The notes: generated from the letters alone by a model not told the origin. A DNA stretch of 64,000 nucleotides from Rhodanobacteraceae bacterium (GCA_027019085.1 JALUXG010000015.1:1-64000); one strand, 5' to 3'. Shown: positions 38,689-49,586, counted from the first letter of the stretch. Made by a program: numbers and translations.

Positions 38689-39504
38689 ATGCCTGCATTG
38701 CGATCCGCACTTTGCCGCCCCATCGCCTTCCTGTTGCTGCTGGCGGTGCTGCCGTTGCCGGCGTCCGCGGCATCTTCATCGGCGTCAGGGACCGTGCACA
38801 AGGCCATGGCAAAGCTGGCGCCCGGCGTGGCCGTGAGCGACATCGGCCCCTCGCCGCTGCCCGGTTTCTACCAGGCGCTGGTGCAGGGGCACCTGGTCTA
38901 TGTCAGCCAAGACGGACGCTACGTGATGGCCGGTACGCTGTTTGATGCCGATGCCGCGCGCAACCTGAGCCAGGCGCGCATGCGCGTCATCCGCCGCCAG
39001 GCGCTGGCGACGATACCGGCCAGTGAACGGCTGATCTTCGCACCGCCACACCCGAAATTCACGATCAGCGTGTTCACCGATCTTGATTGTGCCTACTGTC
39101 GCGTGTTCCACCAGCACATTCGGCAGTACAACGCCGAGGGCATTGCCGTGCAATACCTGTTCTGGCCACGCAGCGGTCTGAAGAGCGTACCGGCCGGGCG
39201 TGAGACGCCGTCCTATGCCAAGGCCGTCTCGGTGTGGTGTGCCAGGGACCGCAGGAAGGCCTTCACCGAGGCCAAGCTGGGCAGGCCGGTCCCGGAGGCC
39301 CATTGCCCCAATCCGGTGGCGCGGGAATACCGCCTGGGCAAGCACATCGGTGTCGATGGCACGCCGACCATTGTCACCGCCGACGGCTCGGTGATCAGCG
39401 GCTACCTGCCGCCGGCGCAATTGCTCCAGGTCCTGCGTAGGGACCGGGAAGAACAGGCCGGCAAGGCGAAAGCCGGCAATGCACGTGCAGCTGGAAGCGA
39501 CTGA
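38689..39504 (+). CDS. dsbC: Thiol:disulfide interchange protein DsbC
   Basis: A 271-residue periplasmic disulfide isomerase. A signal peptide ends near ASA (about residue 27). The N-terminal dimerisation domain holds [17 protein letters not shown], and the thioredoxin-fold domain has the active site CAYC at Cys134-Cys137 and the cis-Pro segment DGTPTIV. A second Cys pair (VWC and AHC) is structural. The C-terminal Lys/Ala tail is slightly long. It follows xerD closely, the standard gammaproteobacterial arrangement. Confidence 0.93.
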   Translation: MPALRSALCRPIAFLLLLAVLPLPASAASSSASGTVHKAMAKLAPGVAVSDIGPSPLPGFYQALVQGHLVYVSQDGRYVMAGTLFDADAARNLSQARMRVIRRQALATIPASERLIFAPPHPKFTISVFTDLDCAYCRVFHQHIRQYNAEGIAVQYLFWPRSGLKSVPAGRETPSYAKAVSVWCARDRRKAFTEAKLGRPVPEAHCPNPVAREYRLGKHIGVDGTPTIVTADGSVISGYLPPAQLLQVLRRDREEQAGKAKAGNARAAGSD

Positions 39505-39581
39505 GGGGGCGCGGTGCATTGCCGCGAACCCCTGTGGCGCCTGCGTCCTTCGGATACAATGGCGGTTTTCCCTCCTCCTGC

Positions 39582-42500
39582 ATGCACATGATTGCTCTTG
39601 ACGGGCACAGTGCCCTTTCCCCGTTCCGCCTCGACCAGCTCAATACGCGATTGAAGGACGCGCGCTGCGCCACGCGTGTGCGATCGGCCTGGTTCGTGTA
39701 CTTCATCGAGGCCGGCCACCCGCTTGACGACGAGGCGATGGCGCACCTTCGCGGCCTGCTGCAGGCCGGCGCGGAGGATCCGCAGGCAGCCAGCCTGTGG
39801 GTGACGCCGCGCCTGGGGACGATCTCGCCGTGGTCGAGCAAGGCCAGCGACATAGCCCGCGAGGCCGGACTGGACATTGCGCGGGTGGAACGCGGCGTCG
39901 CTTACCTGCTCGACGATGCACCCGCGCAGGGCGGATCGGCGTGGATGTCCGTGATCGCGCTGCTGCACGATGCGATGACACAGTCGGTGCTGACCGGTCT
40001 CGACCAGGCCGAAGGCCTGTTCCTGCACGGCGCGCCAGGCGATCTGGTGCGCATTGCGCTCGATCGTGATGCGCACGAAACCCTGCGCACGGCCAACCGT
40101 ACGCTTGGACTGGCGCTGGCCGAAGACGAGATCGACTACCTTGCCGCGCGCTATGCCGAGATGGACCGCGAACCCAGCGATGCCGAGCTGATGATGTTCG
40201 CGCAGGCCAACTCCGAGCATTGCCGGCACAAGGTCTTCAATGCGACCTGGAACGTGGATGCGAATCCGGCACCCGCCACCCTGTTCGGCATGATCCGTCA
40301 TACCCACGAACACTGTCCCGAGCACACCCTGTCGGCCTATACCGACAATGCGGCGGTGATCGCGGGCAGCACGGGCAAGCGCTTCTTCCCCGATCCGGCG
40401 GACGGGGTGTGGAAAGCGGTGGACGAGGACATCGACTACGCGATCAAGGTCGAGACCCACAACCACCCCACGGCCATTGCTCCCTGGCCGGGCGCCGCGA
40501 CCGGCGCCGGCGGCGAGATCCGCGACGAGGGTGCTACCGGGCGTGGCGGCAAGCCCAAGGCCGGCCTGACCGGCTTTTCCGTGTCGCATCTGCGCATTCC
40601 CGGCCTGGCGCGGCCATGGGAAAGCGATCGCCCCCTGCCACCGCGCTTTGCCAGCGCCTTCGAAATCATGCGCGACGGTCCGCTGGGCGCCGCCGCCTAC
40701 AACAACGAATTCGGCCGTCCGTGCCTGGGCGGTTATTTCCGCAGTTTCGAGAGCGAGAACGGCAAGCCGGGTGTGCGTCGCGGGTACGACAAGCCGATCA
40801 TGATCGCCGGCGGGTTGGCCAACCTGCGTCGTGCGCATGTGCACAAGGGCAAGCTCGCGCCGGGCGACCGCATCGTGGTGCTGGGCGGTCCGGCGATGCT
40901 GATCGGCCTGGGCGGCGGTGCGGCCTCGTCGATGGCCGCCGGCAGTTCCAGCGATGCGCTGGATTTTGCCTCGGTGCAGCGCGACAACCCGGAAATGGAA
41001 CGCCGCTGCCAGGAAGTCATCGACCGCTGCTGGGCGCATGGCGAGGCCAATCCCGTCGTCAGCATCCACGACGTCGGCGCCGGAGGCCTGTCCAACGCCA
41101 TTCCGGAGATCCTGCATGATGCCGGCCTGGGCGGTGAGATCGACCTGGCTGCCATTCCCTGCGACGATCCGGCGTTGACGCCGATGCAGGTGTGGTGCAA
41201 CGAATCGCAGGAGCGCTATGTGCTGGCCGTGCGACCGGACGATGTCGCCGGGCTGGAGGCGATCTGCCGGCGTGAGCGCTGCCCGCTGGCCGTGGTCGGG
41301 CAGGCCACACAGGCCCCGCACCTGCGCGTACGCGATTCCCGACGCGACATCGATGTGGTCGACCTGGACATGGACGTGCTGTTCGGCAAGCCGCCGCGCA
41401 TGCACCGCAACGCCTCGCGACGCACGCCGCGCGTGGACCTGGTGCCGGACCTTTCCGGCATCGGTCTCGACGAGGCGCTCGGTCGCGTGCTGCGCATGCC
41501 GGTGGTCGGCAGCAAGACCTTCCTCATCACCATCGGCGACCGCAGCGTGGGCGGACTGTGTGCGCGCGATCCGATGGTCGGGCCGTGGCAGGTGCCGGTG
41601 GCCGACTGCGCGGTGACCTTGCTTGATTTCCACGGCTATGCCGGCGAGGCCATGGCCATGGCCGAACGTGCACCGGTGGCGCTGCTGTCCAGTGCGGACG
41701 CGGCGCGCATCGCGATCGGCGAGGCCATTACCAACCTGGCTGCCGCACCGATCGGCTCGCTGGGCGAGATCCGTCTGTCCGCCAACTGGATGGCAGCGGT
41801 CAATCACGAGGGCGAGGACGCGGCGCTGTTCGACGCCGTGCACGCGGTGGCCGAGGAACTGTGCCCGGCGCTTGGCATCTCGATCCCGGTGGGCAAGGAC
41901 TCGATGTCCATGCAGGTGGCATGGGACGATCCGCAGGCCGGGGAACAGCGCACCGTGGCACCCGTGTCGCTGGTGGTGACCGCGTTCGCGCGGGTGGCGG
42001 ACGTGCGCGGTACGCTCACGCCGCAGTTGCGGCTCGATCGTGGCGAGAGCGACCTGTGGCTGATCGACCTGGGAGGCGGTCGCGACCGCCTCGGCGCCTC
42101 GGTGCTGACCCAGGCCTTCAACCGTGGCGGCGGCGTGCCGCCCGATCTGGATGATCCGTCGCGTCTGAAGGCGATGTTCGAACTGGTGCAGGAAGCCCGG
42201 GCCGAGGATCTCCTTCTTGCCTACCATGATCGTTCCGACGGCGGCCTGATCGTGACCTTGCTGGAGATGGCCTTCGCCGGACATTGCGGGTTGGAGATCC
42301 AGCTCCAGGGCTGGGGCGAGGCGAGCCTGCGCGCGCTGTTCAACGAGGAGCTGGGCGCGGTGCTGCAGGTGCCGCGCGATCGGCGTGACGATTTTGCCGG
42401 CCTGATCGTCAGGCATGGTCTGGAAGAGGTCATGCATCGCATCGGCCAGCCGCGCGAGAAGCTCGGCATCAAGTTGCATCTGGGCGACGAAGTCGTGGCC

Positions 42501-43454
42501 AAGTGGAACTGGCAGGCGCAGTTTCGCGCCTGGTCCGAAACCAGTCACGCCATGCAGCGCCTGCGCGACAATCCGGCGTGTGCGGATGCGGAGCTGGAGT
42601 GGCGGGTCGATGACGCCAACCGTGGCATCCGCCCCGAGCTGAGCTTCGATCCTGCCGAGGACATCGCTGCACCGATGATTGCCACCGGCGCACGACCGCG
42701 CGTGGCGATCCTGCGCGAGCAGGGGGTCAATGGCCAGGTGGAGATGGCAGCGGCCTTCGACCGTGCCGGATTCGAGGCCGTGGACGTGCACATGTCCGAC
42801 CTGCTGGCCGAGCGCATCGAACTGGATGATTTCCACGGCCTGGCTGCGTGCGGCGGCTTTTCCTACGGTGATGTGCTTGGTGCAGGCCGCGGCTGGGCCG
42901 CCACGATAGCCCACAATGCGCGCCTGCGGCCGCAGTTCGAGCGATTCTTTGCCGACAGGATGCGGTTCGCGCTCGGCGTGTGCAACGGTTGCCAGATGTT
43001 GTCGCATCTGAAGGACATCATTCCCGGTGCCGCGCACTGGCCGCGCTTCCTGCGCAACACCTCCGAACAGTACGAGGCGCGGCTCGCCACCGTGGAGGTC
43101 GTGGAGTCCGACAGCCTGTTCCTGCGCGGCATGGCCGGCTCGCGCCTTCCGGTGGTGGTCGCGCACGGCGAGGGGCGCGCCGATTTTCCGCGCGAGTGCA
43201 GTCCATCGAAAAGCCATGGCTGCCTGCGCTATGTCGACGACCGCGGTGCACCCACCGAGCACTATCCGCTCAACCCCAATGGCTCGCCCGGTGGGCTGAC
43301 CGGCTTTTCTGCCGCCGATGGTCGGGTCCTGATCATGATGCCGCATCCGGAGCGGGTGTTTCGCAGCGTGCAGCTGTCCTGGCGTCCGCCCGGGTGGGGT
43401 GAGGACTCGCCGTGGATGCGCCTGTTCCGCAATGCCCGTGTCTGGGTCGACTAG
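39582..43454 (+). CDS. purL: Phosphoribosylformylglycinamidine synthase, single-chain
   Basis: The fourth step of purine synthesis: converts FGAR to FGAM with ATP and glutamine. At 1290 residues it is the large fused gammaproteobacterial form. The synthase domains show [21 protein letters not shown] and GMIRHTHEH-type ATP-binding regions. The C-terminal glutaminase has Cys1134 in GVCNGCQML and the His1255-Glu1257 pair in MPHPERVF. The start was placed at [15 protein letters not shown] box at 39555-39560 could be its -10. It is monocistronic or read through from dsbC. Confidence 0.95.
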   Translation: MHMIALDGHSALSPFRLDQLNTRLKDARCATRVRSAWFVYFIEAGHPLDDEAMAHLRGLLQAGAEDPQAASLWVTPRLGTISPWSSKASDIAREAGLDIARVERGVAYLLDDAPAQGGSAWMSVIALLHDAMTQSVLTGLDQAEGLFLHGAPGDLVRIALDRDAHETLRTANRTLGLALAEDEIDYLAARYAEMDREPSDAELMMFAQANSEHCRHKVFNATWNVDANPAPATLFGMIRHTHEHCPEHTLSAYTDNAAVIAGSTGKRFFPDPADGVWKAVDEDIDYAIKVETHNHPTAIAPWPGAATGAGGEIRDEGATGRGGKPKAGLTGFSVSHLRIPGLARPWESDRPLPPRFASAFEIMRDGPLGAAAYNNEFGRPCLGGYFRSFESENGKPGVRRGYDKPIMIAGGLANLRRAHVHKGKLAPGDRIVVLGGPAMLIGLGGGAASSMAAGSSSDALDFASVQRDNPEMERRCQEVIDRCWAHGEANPVVSIHDVGAGGLSNAIPEILHDAGLGGEIDLAAIPCDDPALTPMQVWCNESQERYVLAVRPDDVAGLEAICRRERCPLAVVGQATQAPHLRVRDSRRDIDVVDLDMDVLFGKPPRMHRNASRRTPRVDLVPDLSGIGLDEALGRVLRMPVVGSKTFLITIGDRSVGGLCARDPMVGPWQVPVADCAVTLLDFHGYAGEAMAMAERAPVALLSSADAARIAIGEAITNLAAAPIGSLGEIRLSANWMAAVNHEGEDAALFDAVHAVAEELCPALGISIPVGKDSMSMQVAWDDPQAGEQRTVAPVSLVVTAFARVADVRGTLTPQLRLDRGESDLWLIDLGGGRDRLGASVLTQAFNRGGGVPPDLDDPSRLKAMFELVQEARAEDLLLAYHDRSDGGLIVTLLEMAFAGHCGLEIQLQGWGEASLRALFNEELGAVLQVPRDRRDDFAGLIVRHGLEEVMHRIGQPREKLGIKLHLGDEVVAKWNWQAQFRAWSETSHAMQRLRDNPACADAELEWRVDDANRGIRPELSFDPAEDIAAPMIATGARPRVAILREQGVNGQVEMAAAFDRAGFEAVDVHMSDLLAERIELDDFHGLAACGGFSYGDVLGAGRGWAATIAHNARLRPQFERFFADRMRFALGVCNGCQMLSHLKDIIPGAAHWPRFLRNTSEQYEARLATVEVVESDSLFLRGMAGSRLPVVVAHGEGRADFPRECSPSKSHGCLRYVDDRGAPTEHYPLNPNGSPGGLTGFSAADGRVLIMMPHPERVFRSVQLSWRPPGWGEDSPWMRLFRNARVWVD

Positions 43455-43472
43455 GCACGGCCACCTGCAGGC

Positions 43473-44351
43473 ATGCCAAGGATGAATGAGGGACTGACCA
43501 GCATCATCATCGTGACCGCAGACAGCGGCCCCGCCACCCTCGAGTGCGTGACGCGTGCGCTGGCCAGCGACGTGGTGGTGGAGGTGCTGCTGGTCGATAA
43601 CGGTTCGCGTGACGAAGTGCCGCAGTCGGTCGCCCGCAGATATCGCGACGATGCACGCCTGCGGGTGCTGTACAACGAAGCCAATCTGGGTTTTGGCGCA
43701 GCGGCCAATATAGGGGTCGAGCATGCCGGGGGCGATGGCGTACTGGTTCTGAATCCGGACTGCCTGATCGAACCCGACACCGTGCGCCAGCTGCGTGCGC
43801 TATGCGCTGCACACGCACGCGCGGGTCTGGTCGGCGCCGTCATATGCGACAAGGGCGGCGTTGTCGATCCCTCCTCGCGCCGCCGCGACCCCTTGCTGCG
43901 CCGTGCCCTGGCGACCTTGCGCAGCCGCAGCGGATCGGCCGCCGGCGGCATTCATGTGCCTGGCCCGGTGCCGCAAGCAGCCAGCGAGGAAGAGGCCATC
44001 TCCGGCGCCCTGATGTTCCTGCCGCGCACGGTCTTCGAACGGGTCGGCGGATTCGATGCAGGCTATTTCCTGCATTGCGAGGACCTGGACCTTTGTCGCC
44101 GGGTGCGTGATGCCGGTTACCGGGTGCTGCTGGCCGGGCAGGTGCGCGTGCTGCATGCCGGCGGCGGGTCCAGTCGCCATCGTCCGGTGTTCGTCAGCCG
44201 CCACAAGCATGCGGGCATGTGGCGCTGGTTCCGCAAGTTCGATCCGGCCGCGCGCAACCCCTTGCTGGCGGTGCTGGTGTGGTGCGGCCTGTGGGCGCAT
44301 TTCCTGGCCAAAATCCCCATCCAGCTGGTGGCCCGTTCACGCATGCGCTGA
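43473..44351 (+). CDS. Family 2 glycosyltransferase, rhamnosyltransferase-like
   Basis: A 292-residue GT-A enzyme. SIIIVTADSGPATLECV begins the nucleotide-binding half, VDNGSRDEV and NLGFGAAANIGVEHAGGDGVLVLNPDC hold the DxD-equivalent region, and GGFDAGYFLHCEDLDLCRRVRDAGYRV is the acceptor-site ED motif. The pattern is that of WbbL-like O-antigen or cell-surface rhamnosyltransferases. Sugar specificity is inferred only. It is isolated from other polysaccharide genes and starts 18 bases after purL. An internal ATG at 43482 is also possible. Confidence 0.85.
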   Translation: MPRMNEGLTSIIIVTADSGPATLECVTRALASDVVVEVLLVDNGSRDEVPQSVARRYRDDARLRVLYNEANLGFGAAANIGVEHAGGDGVLVLNPDCLIEPDTVRQLRALCAAHARAGLVGAVICDKGGVVDPSSRRRDPLLRRALATLRSRSGSAAGGIHVPGPVPQAASEEEAISGALMFLPRTVFERVGGFDAGYFLHCEDLDLCRRVRDAGYRVLLAGQVRVLHAGGGSSRHRPVFVSRHKHAGMWRWFRKFDPAARNPLLAVLVWCGLWAHFLAKIPIQLVARSRMR

Positions 44352-44440
44352 TTCGCTCCACCGGAACCGGGTTTGCTTGTAAGGCCCGATGCCGTCTGTC
44401 AGCATGCCATCAGGATCGTGCACTGTTGGCGCTGCGCATC

Positions 44441-44914
44441 ATGGGCATTTCGGACAAGCTGACGGAGCCGATGCATGTCGGCTGGCGAGAATGGGTGGCT
44501 CTGCCGGACCTTGGCGTGCCGCGCATCAAGGCGAAGATCGATACGGGTGCGCGCAGTTCGGCCCTGCATGCGTTCTACATCGAGCCCTACCGCCATGCGG
44601 GTCGTGATTTCGTCAAGTTCGGCCTGCACCCGATACAGGGCGACGAGCACACGGCGCTCACCTGCCGGGCGCCCGTACTGGATCGGCGCATGGTCAGCGA
44701 TTCCGGCGGGCACCGCGAACTGAGATACGTGATTGAGACTTCACTGCGTCTGGGCGCACACGATTTCCTGGCACAGGTGACGCTGACCAACCGCGACAGC
44801 ATGCTGTTTCGCATGCTGGTCGGACGCACCGCCCTGGCCCGACGGTTTGTCGTCGATCCTGCGCGCTCGTTCCTGATGCGCGATCAGGCAACGCCGAAGA
44901 CCGACAGCCTGTGA
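44441..44914 (+). CDS. RimB-type retropepsin-like protease (ATP-dependent zinc protease family)
   Basis: A 157-residue protein of the family named ATP-dependent zinc protease. It has the aspartic-protease-like motif KIDTGARSSALHA with Asp34, followed by SGGHRELRYVIETSLRLGAHDFLAQVTLTNR and FRMLVGRTAL. Family members are retropepsin-like and in Pseudomonas (RimB) cleave the glutamate tails added by RimK to ribosomal protein S6. It is nine bases upstream of rimK here, so a shared role in tail turnover is likely. There is no metal-binding motif to support the zinc label. Confidence 0.8.
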   Translation: MGISDKLTEPMHVGWREWVALPDLGVPRIKAKIDTGARSSALHAFYIEPYRHAGRDFVKFGLHPIQGDEHTALTCRAPVLDRRMVSDSGGHRELRYVIETSLRLGAHDFLAQVTLTNRDSMLFRMLVGRTALARRFVVDPARSFLMRDQATPKTDSL

Positions 44915-44923
44915 GATGACAGC

Positions 44924-45829
44924 ATGAAGATCGCCATCCTTTCCCGTCGCAGTTCCCTGTACTCGACCCGTCGACTGGTCGAGGAGGCCAGGCAGCGCGG
45001 CCACGACGTGCGTGTCATCGACACCTTGCGCTGCTACATGAACATTGCCTCGCACAAGCCGGAAATCCACTACCGCGGCGAGAACCTGACCGGGTACGAT
45101 GCGGTGATCCCGCGCATCGGCGCTTCGATCACCTTCTACGGCACGGCCGTGCTGCGCCAGTTCGAGATGATGGGGGTGTACCCGCTCAACGAGTCGGTGG
45201 CCATTTCGCGTGCGCGCGACAAGCTGCGTTCCCTGCAACTGCTTTCGCGCAAGGGCATTGGCCTGCCGGTCACCGGCTTTGCCCATTCCCCGGACGACGT
45301 GGAAGACCTGATCCGCATGGTCGGCGGTGCGCCGATGGTCATCAAGCTTCTGGAAGGCACCCAGGGCATCGGCGTGGTGCTGGCGGAAACCCAGAAGGCG
45401 GGCGAAAGCGTCATCGAGGCCTTCATGGGCCTCAAGCAGAACATCCTGATCCAGGAATTCATCAAGGAGGCGGCCGGGGCGGACATCCGCTGCCTGGTGA
45501 TCGGTGACAAGGTGGTGGCGTCGATGATGCGCCAGGCGCAGGAGGGCGAGTTTCGTTCCAACCTGCATCGGGGCGGCAGCGCGCGCGCGATCAAGATCAC
45601 CCCCGAGGAGCGTTCGACCGCGGTACGCGCGGCCAGGGCGATGGGACTCAATGTCGCCGGCGTGGACATCCTGCGCTCGCACCACGGCCCGGTGGTGATG
45701 GAGGTCAATTCCTCGCCGGGGCTGGAAGGCATCGAAACGGCCACCGGCAAGAACATCGCCGACCAGATCATCGCGTTCATCGAGAAGAACGCCAGGCCCG
45801 ACCACACCCGTACCCGTGGCAAGGGCTGA
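44924..45829 (+). CDS. rimK: RimK, ribosomal protein S6--L-glutamate ligase
   Basis: A 301-residue ATP-grasp ligase. The N-terminus is [22 protein letters not shown], the grasp region has [17 protein letters not shown] and [28 protein letters not shown], and [14 protein letters not shown] carries the Mg ligands. It adds glutamate residues to the C-terminus of S6, changing ribosomes and in some bacteria also producing poly-glutamate under the control of nucleotides. It is sandwiched between rimB-like and aspartoacylase-like genes with gaps of nine and one bases, so the three form an operon. Confidence 0.93.
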   Translation: MKIAILSRRSSLYSTRRLVEEARQRGHDVRVIDTLRCYMNIASHKPEIHYRGENLTGYDAVIPRIGASITFYGTAVLRQFEMMGVYPLNESVAISRARDKLRSLQLLSRKGIGLPVTGFAHSPDDVEDLIRMVGGAPMVIKLLEGTQGIGVVLAETQKAGESVIEAFMGLKQNILIQEFIKEAAGADIRCLVIGDKVVASMMRQAQEGEFRSNLHRGGSARAIKITPEERSTAVRAARAMGLNVAGVDILRSHHGPVVMEVNSSPGLEGIETATGKNIADQIIAFIEKNARPDHTRTRGKG

Positions 45830-45830
45830 C

Positions 45831-46883
45831 ATGGTGGCGCCGGTTGTGTTTTCCATCAACGGCACGCAGGTCGAGCCCGGCAGCCGGGCGACGGTCGAGG
45901 TGCCGATCGCACGGTTGTACACCTATGCACCGCTGAGCATGCCGGTGCAGGTCGTGAACGGGCGCAGGGAGGGGCCGCGACTTTTTGTCAGCGCGGCCCT
46001 GCATGGCGACGAGATCAACGGCGTGGAAATCATCCGCCGCCTGCTGCAGTTGCCGGTGCTCAAGCGCCTGCACGGCACGCTGGTCGCAGTACCCGTGGTC
46101 AACGTGTTCGGCTTCATCAACCGCAGCCGCTACCTGCCCGACCGGCGTGACCTGAACCGTTCGTTCCCGGGTTCGGACAGTGGTTCGATGGCTGCGCGCC
46201 TGGCGCACGTGTTCATCCAGGAGGTGGTCAGCCACTGCACCCACGGCATCGATCTGCATACCGCCGCCGTGCATCGGGACAACCTGCCGCAGATCCGCGC
46301 CAATCTGGACGACCCGGTGACCCGCGATATGGCCGAGGCTTTCGGCGTGCCGGTCCTGCTCAACGCCAACGAGATCGACGGCTCCCTGCGGCAGACGGTG
46401 ACCCAGCGCGGCATACCGATGCTGCTGTACGAAGCGGGCGAGGCGTTGCGGTTCGACGAGATGAGCATTCGCGCCGGCCTGAACGGCATTGTCTCGGTGA
46501 TGCGCACGCTCGGCATGCTTCCGCGCAGCGGCCGCAAGCGCTCACGTCCGCGCAGTTCGGTGGCGCGCAAGAGCACCTGGATCCGCGCCCCGCAAAGCGG
46601 GATCCTGCGCTCGCATGTGCCGCTGGGCGCGCGGGTGCATCGGGGCGATGTGCTGGGCGTGATTTCCGATCCCTACGGGGAACGCGAGGTCGCGCTTGAA
46701 TCCGCCATCGAGGGCATCGTGATTGGCCGCGCCAACCTGCCGCTGGTCAACCAGGGCGAAGCCCTGTTCCACGTGGCCCTGTTCGATGCGCCGGACGAGA
46801 CCGAAGCAGTGGTCGAGCACTTCGAGAAGCAGATCGCCGAGGACCCGCAGCCGTTCCTCGAAGAGGAGCCCCCGGTCATCTGA
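45831..46883 (+). CDS. Succinylglutamate desuccinylase/aspartoacylase family protein
   Basis: A 350-residue zinc carboxypeptidase-like hydrolase. The metal site is His58 and Glu61 (ALHGDEING), with a later His in HGIDLHTAA. The C-terminal domain has the beta-sandwich seen in this family (SGILRSHVPLGARVHRGDVLGVISDPYGE). The start follows the rimK stop by one base and is ATG; a GTG in frame lies 15 bases earlier. Homologues commonly sit in this spot after rimK. Its substrate is not known; a role in removing a glutamyl or acyl group from a RimK product is inference. Confidence 0.85.
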   Translation: MVAPVVFSINGTQVEPGSRATVEVPIARLYTYAPLSMPVQVVNGRREGPRLFVSAALHGDEINGVEIIRRLLQLPVLKRLHGTLVAVPVVNVFGFINRSRYLPDRRDLNRSFPGSDSGSMAARLAHVFIQEVVSHCTHGIDLHTAAVHRDNLPQIRANLDDPVTRDMAEAFGVPVLLNANEIDGSLRQTVTQRGIPMLLYEAGEALRFDEMSIRAGLNGIVSVMRTLGMLPRSGRKRSRPRSSVARKSTWIRAPQSGILRSHVPLGARVHRGDVLGVISDPYGEREVALESAIEGIVIGRANLPLVNQGEALFHVALFDAPDETEAVVEHFEKQIAEDPQPFLEEEPPVI

Positions 46884-46937
46884 CCCAGGCGCTGCCGCAT
46901 GCCGTAAGCTGGATAACCCCGGGCAGGGAGCAAAACA

Positions 46938-47471
46938 ATGATTCGCGACATCCTGAGAATGGGCGATGCGCGCCTGCTGAGGCTTGCCGATCCGGTGGAT
47001 ATCTTCGATACGCCGGCATTGCACGCCCTGGTCACAGACATGTTCGACACCATGCAGCATGCCGGCGGCGTCGGCCTGGCGGCACCGCAGATCGGCGTGA
47101 ACCTGCAGGTGGTGATCTTCGGTTTCGAGCACAGTGACCGTTATCCTGATGCGCCGGCAGTGCCACGCACGGTGCTGCTTAATCCGGCGATCACTCCGCT
47201 TGACGGGGGCATGGAAGAGGGCTGGGAAGGCTGCCTGTCGGTTCCCGGGCTGCGTGGCAAGGTCGCGCGTCATCGCCGCATCCGCTACCTCGGTCACGAT
47301 GCATCCGGAAACAGGATCGAGCGCGAAGCGGAAGGTTTCCACGCGCGCGTGGTGCAGCATGAATGCGACCACCTGATCGGGCGCCTGTATCCGTCGCGAA
47401 TCACCGATTTTCGCCATTTCGGTTTCATCGACGTTCTGTTTCCGGAACCGGGCCCGGCGCTGGAGGTCTGA
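46938..47471 (+). CDS. def: Peptide deformylase
   Basis: A 177-residue metalloenzyme that removes the N-terminal formyl group of new proteins. All three motifs are present: [20 protein letters not shown] with the Cys metal ligand, and QHECDHLIG with the two His ligands and the catalytic Glu. It begins after an AGGGAGC ribosome binding site. It is not next to fmt, so it may be one of two deformylases, as is common in the group. Confidence 0.93.
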   Translation: MIRDILRMGDARLLRLADPVDIFDTPALHALVTDMFDTMQHAGGVGLAAPQIGVNLQVVIFGFEHSDRYPDAPAVPRTVLLNPAITPLDGGMEEGWEGCLSVPGLRGKVARHRRIRYLGHDASGNRIEREAEGFHARVVQHECDHLIGRLYPSRITDFRHFGFIDVLFPEPGPALEV

Positions 47472-47472
47472 A

Positions 47473-47492
47473 CAGCAGGGTCTGCCCTGCTG
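47473..47492 (+). terminator. Hairpin at the end of the def transcript
   Basis: CAGCAGGG and CCCTGCTG pair perfectly around a TCTG loop, starting two bases after the def stop. No U-tract follows, so termination through Rho or simple stabilisation is as likely as intrinsic termination. Confidence 0.45.
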
Positions 47493-47633
47493 GCGTCACG
47501 CGGATGTGTCGGGACAGGCAGATCGGGTATCTCAGGCTCGCGTCGCCGTGCACCATGTGCTACCAATGCCGGTTGCGGACGGCAGCGGGGGCGCGGACGC
47601 AGGACGAACAAGGACCATCCGGGGGAGTTTCAG

Positions 47634-49373
47634 ATGTCGGCCGCAGCACGATCCGATCATTCCGAACCCATGCAGGCCAGCGCACTGGATCTGCAGGTGC
47701 GGGCCTGTGCGCTGATGGTCGAACGCGGCTTCCTGAAGGAAGCCGATCTGGGCCGCGCACGCCGACTGCACGCCGAGGCCCCCGAGGGCACCCTGACTGC
47801 ATTGCTGGCGCGACTGGGCCTGGTTTCCGAGCGCAACCTCGCCGAAGCCTGGGCGGCCCTGCTGGATGCGCCCCGGTTGTCGGCCGGCGACGCGCCGGAC
47901 ATGCCGCCCGCGGATGTGGACGTGTCGGTGCGCTTCCTGCGCATGCACCATGTGGTACCGGTCGATGTCGGCAGCGATGACGTGCTGGGGCTGCTGGTGG
48001 CCGATCCGGGTGATCCGTATCCGGCACAGGCCATGGCCCTGGCAAGCGGCCGCGCCATGGCACTGCGCATCGGCCTGCGCAGCGAGATTGATGACCTGAT
48101 CGAACGCTATTACGGACAGGGCCGTTCGGCCATGGGTACTATCGTCGAGGACATGGACGGTGCCGTCGCGGACGAGGAAGATGTCGAGCACCTGCGCGAC
48201 CTGGCCTCCGAGGCACCGGTGATCCGGCTGGTCAACCTGGTCATCCAGCGCGCGGTCGAGCAACGCGCCTCGGACATCCACATCGAACCCTTCGAGAACC
48301 GCCTGAAGGTGCGCTACCGCATCGACGGCGTACTGCACGAGGTCGAGGCGCCACCGGCCAGTTCCACCGCCGCGGTGATCAGCCGCGTGAAGATCATGGC
48401 GCGCCTGAACATCGCCGAGCGCCGCCTGCCGCAGGACGGGCGCATCATGTTGCGCGTGCAGGGCAAGGAGCTGGACCTGCGCGTGTCCACCGTGCCGACC
48501 AGTTTCGGCGAGTCGGTGGTGATGCGCATCCTGGATCGCGAATCGGTGGTGTTCGATTTCGCCAGGCTGGGTTTTGCCGATGACTTCACCCGGCGCTTCA
48601 CCGAGGTGCTCGGGCGCCCGCACGGTATCCTGCTGGTGACCGGCCCCACCGGTTCGGGCAAGACCACCACGTTGTACACGGCGCTGTCGCAGATCAACAC
48701 GCCGGACGTGAAGATCATCACCGTCGAGGACCCGGTCGAATACCAGCTGGAAGGCATCAACCAGATCCAGGTGAAACCCGCGATCGGGCTGGATTTCGCC
48801 GGTGCCTTGCGTTCGATCGTACGCCAGGACCCGGATGTCATCATGATCGGCGAGATGCGCGATCTGGAAACCTGCCGCATCGCCATCCAGTCGGCGCTCA
48901 CCGGTCACCTGGTGCTGTCCACCCTGCACACCAATTCGGCGGCCGGCGGCATCACCCGCCTGCTGGACATGGGGGTGGAGGATTACCTGCTGACCTCGAC
49001 CATCAACGGCATCCTGGCCCAGCGCCTGGTGCGCCATCTGGATACCGAACTGGCCGAGCCCTACGAGGCTTTGCCCGAGGTCGTGGAGGAGTTCCAGTTG
49101 ACGCGTTTCACCGACGCCACGCCGGTGCGTCTGTGGCGGCCGGGGCGCAGTCACGCCAACCCGACCGGTTACCGCGGGCGCCAGGCCATCGTCGAGTTCC
49201 TGACCATGAACGATCCCATGCGGCGGCTGGTCATGCAGCATGCCTCCGAGTCGGATATCGAGCGCGCCGCGCGCGAGGCCGGCATGCGCACCATGTACGA
49301 GGATGGCCTGGCCAAGGCCGTGGCCGGCACCACCACCATCGAGGAGGTCCTGCGTGTCACGCAAGAAGGCTGA
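47634..49373 (+). CDS. gspE: Type II secretion ATPase GspE
   Basis: A 579-residue cytoplasmic motor of the type II secretion system. An N1E domain (residues 15-160) precedes the RecA-like ATPase, with Walker A GPTGSGKTTT at about residue 337, an Asp box, Walker B RQDPDVIMIGEMRDLET and a His box (LHTNSAAGGITRLLDMG). The tetracysteine zinc subdomain that usually follows LAQRLVR in GspE proteins has no cysteines here. Start is supported by GGGGGAG. It opens the E-F-G-H-I-J-K cluster. Confidence 0.92.
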   Translation: MSAAARSDHSEPMQASALDLQVRACALMVERGFLKEADLGRARRLHAEAPEGTLTALLARLGLVSERNLAEAWAALLDAPRLSAGDAPDMPPADVDVSVRFLRMHHVVPVDVGSDDVLGLLVADPGDPYPAQAMALASGRAMALRIGLRSEIDDLIERYYGQGRSAMGTIVEDMDGAVADEEDVEHLRDLASEAPVIRLVNLVIQRAVEQRASDIHIEPFENRLKVRYRIDGVLHEVEAPPASSTAAVISRVKIMARLNIAERRLPQDGRIMLRVQGKELDLRVSTVPTSFGESVVMRILDRESVVFDFARLGFADDFTRRFTEVLGRPHGILLVTGPTGSGKTTTLYTALSQINTPDVKIITVEDPVEYQLEGINQIQVKPAIGLDFAGALRSIVRQDPDVIMIGEMRDLETCRIAIQSALTGHLVLSTLHTNSAAGGITRLLDMGVEDYLLTSTINGILAQRLVRHLDTELAEPYEALPEVVEEFQLTRFTDATPVRLWRPGRSHANPTGYRGRQAIVEFLTMNDPMRRLVMQHASESDIERAAREAGMRTMYEDGLAKAVAGTTTIEEVLRVTQEG

Positions 49374-49400
49374 CGGACATGCGGTCCACGCGAGCCGTCA

Positions 49401-49485
49401 AGCCGTAGGGCGGGCACCGTCCGCCAATGGCGTCCCGGTGCGTTGTCCGGTCGCTGGATTGGCGGACGGTGTCCGCCCTACGGCT
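49401..49485. repeat. Pair of inverted GTAG-type REP elements between gspE and gspF
   Basis: Two 28-base arms (49401-49428 and 49458-49485) are inverted copies that differ at one position. Each contains the core GTAGGGCGGGCACCGTCCGC and itself folds through GGCGG/CCGCC. The layout is that of palindromic REP pairs with a GTAG tetranucleotide, known in Stenotrophomonas. It lies within the gspEF transcript, where it could form a large hairpin. Confidence 0.75.
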
Positions 49486-49586
49486 GTTGGCCATCGTGGG
49501 TGGGGTTTGAGGGGCGGCAGAAGCGGGCGCCGGCACGCCTGTCGGGTCTGCATTCCGCATGCCCGGCCGGCCATGGGGTCGACCCC

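Noticed and set aside
39402-43724. A long open frame of about 1440 codons opposite purL.
   Set aside because: It mirrors purL codon by codon in a GC-rich genome and has no recognisable domain. Similar antisense frames over the histidine kinase and TonB receptor genes were dismissed for the same reason.
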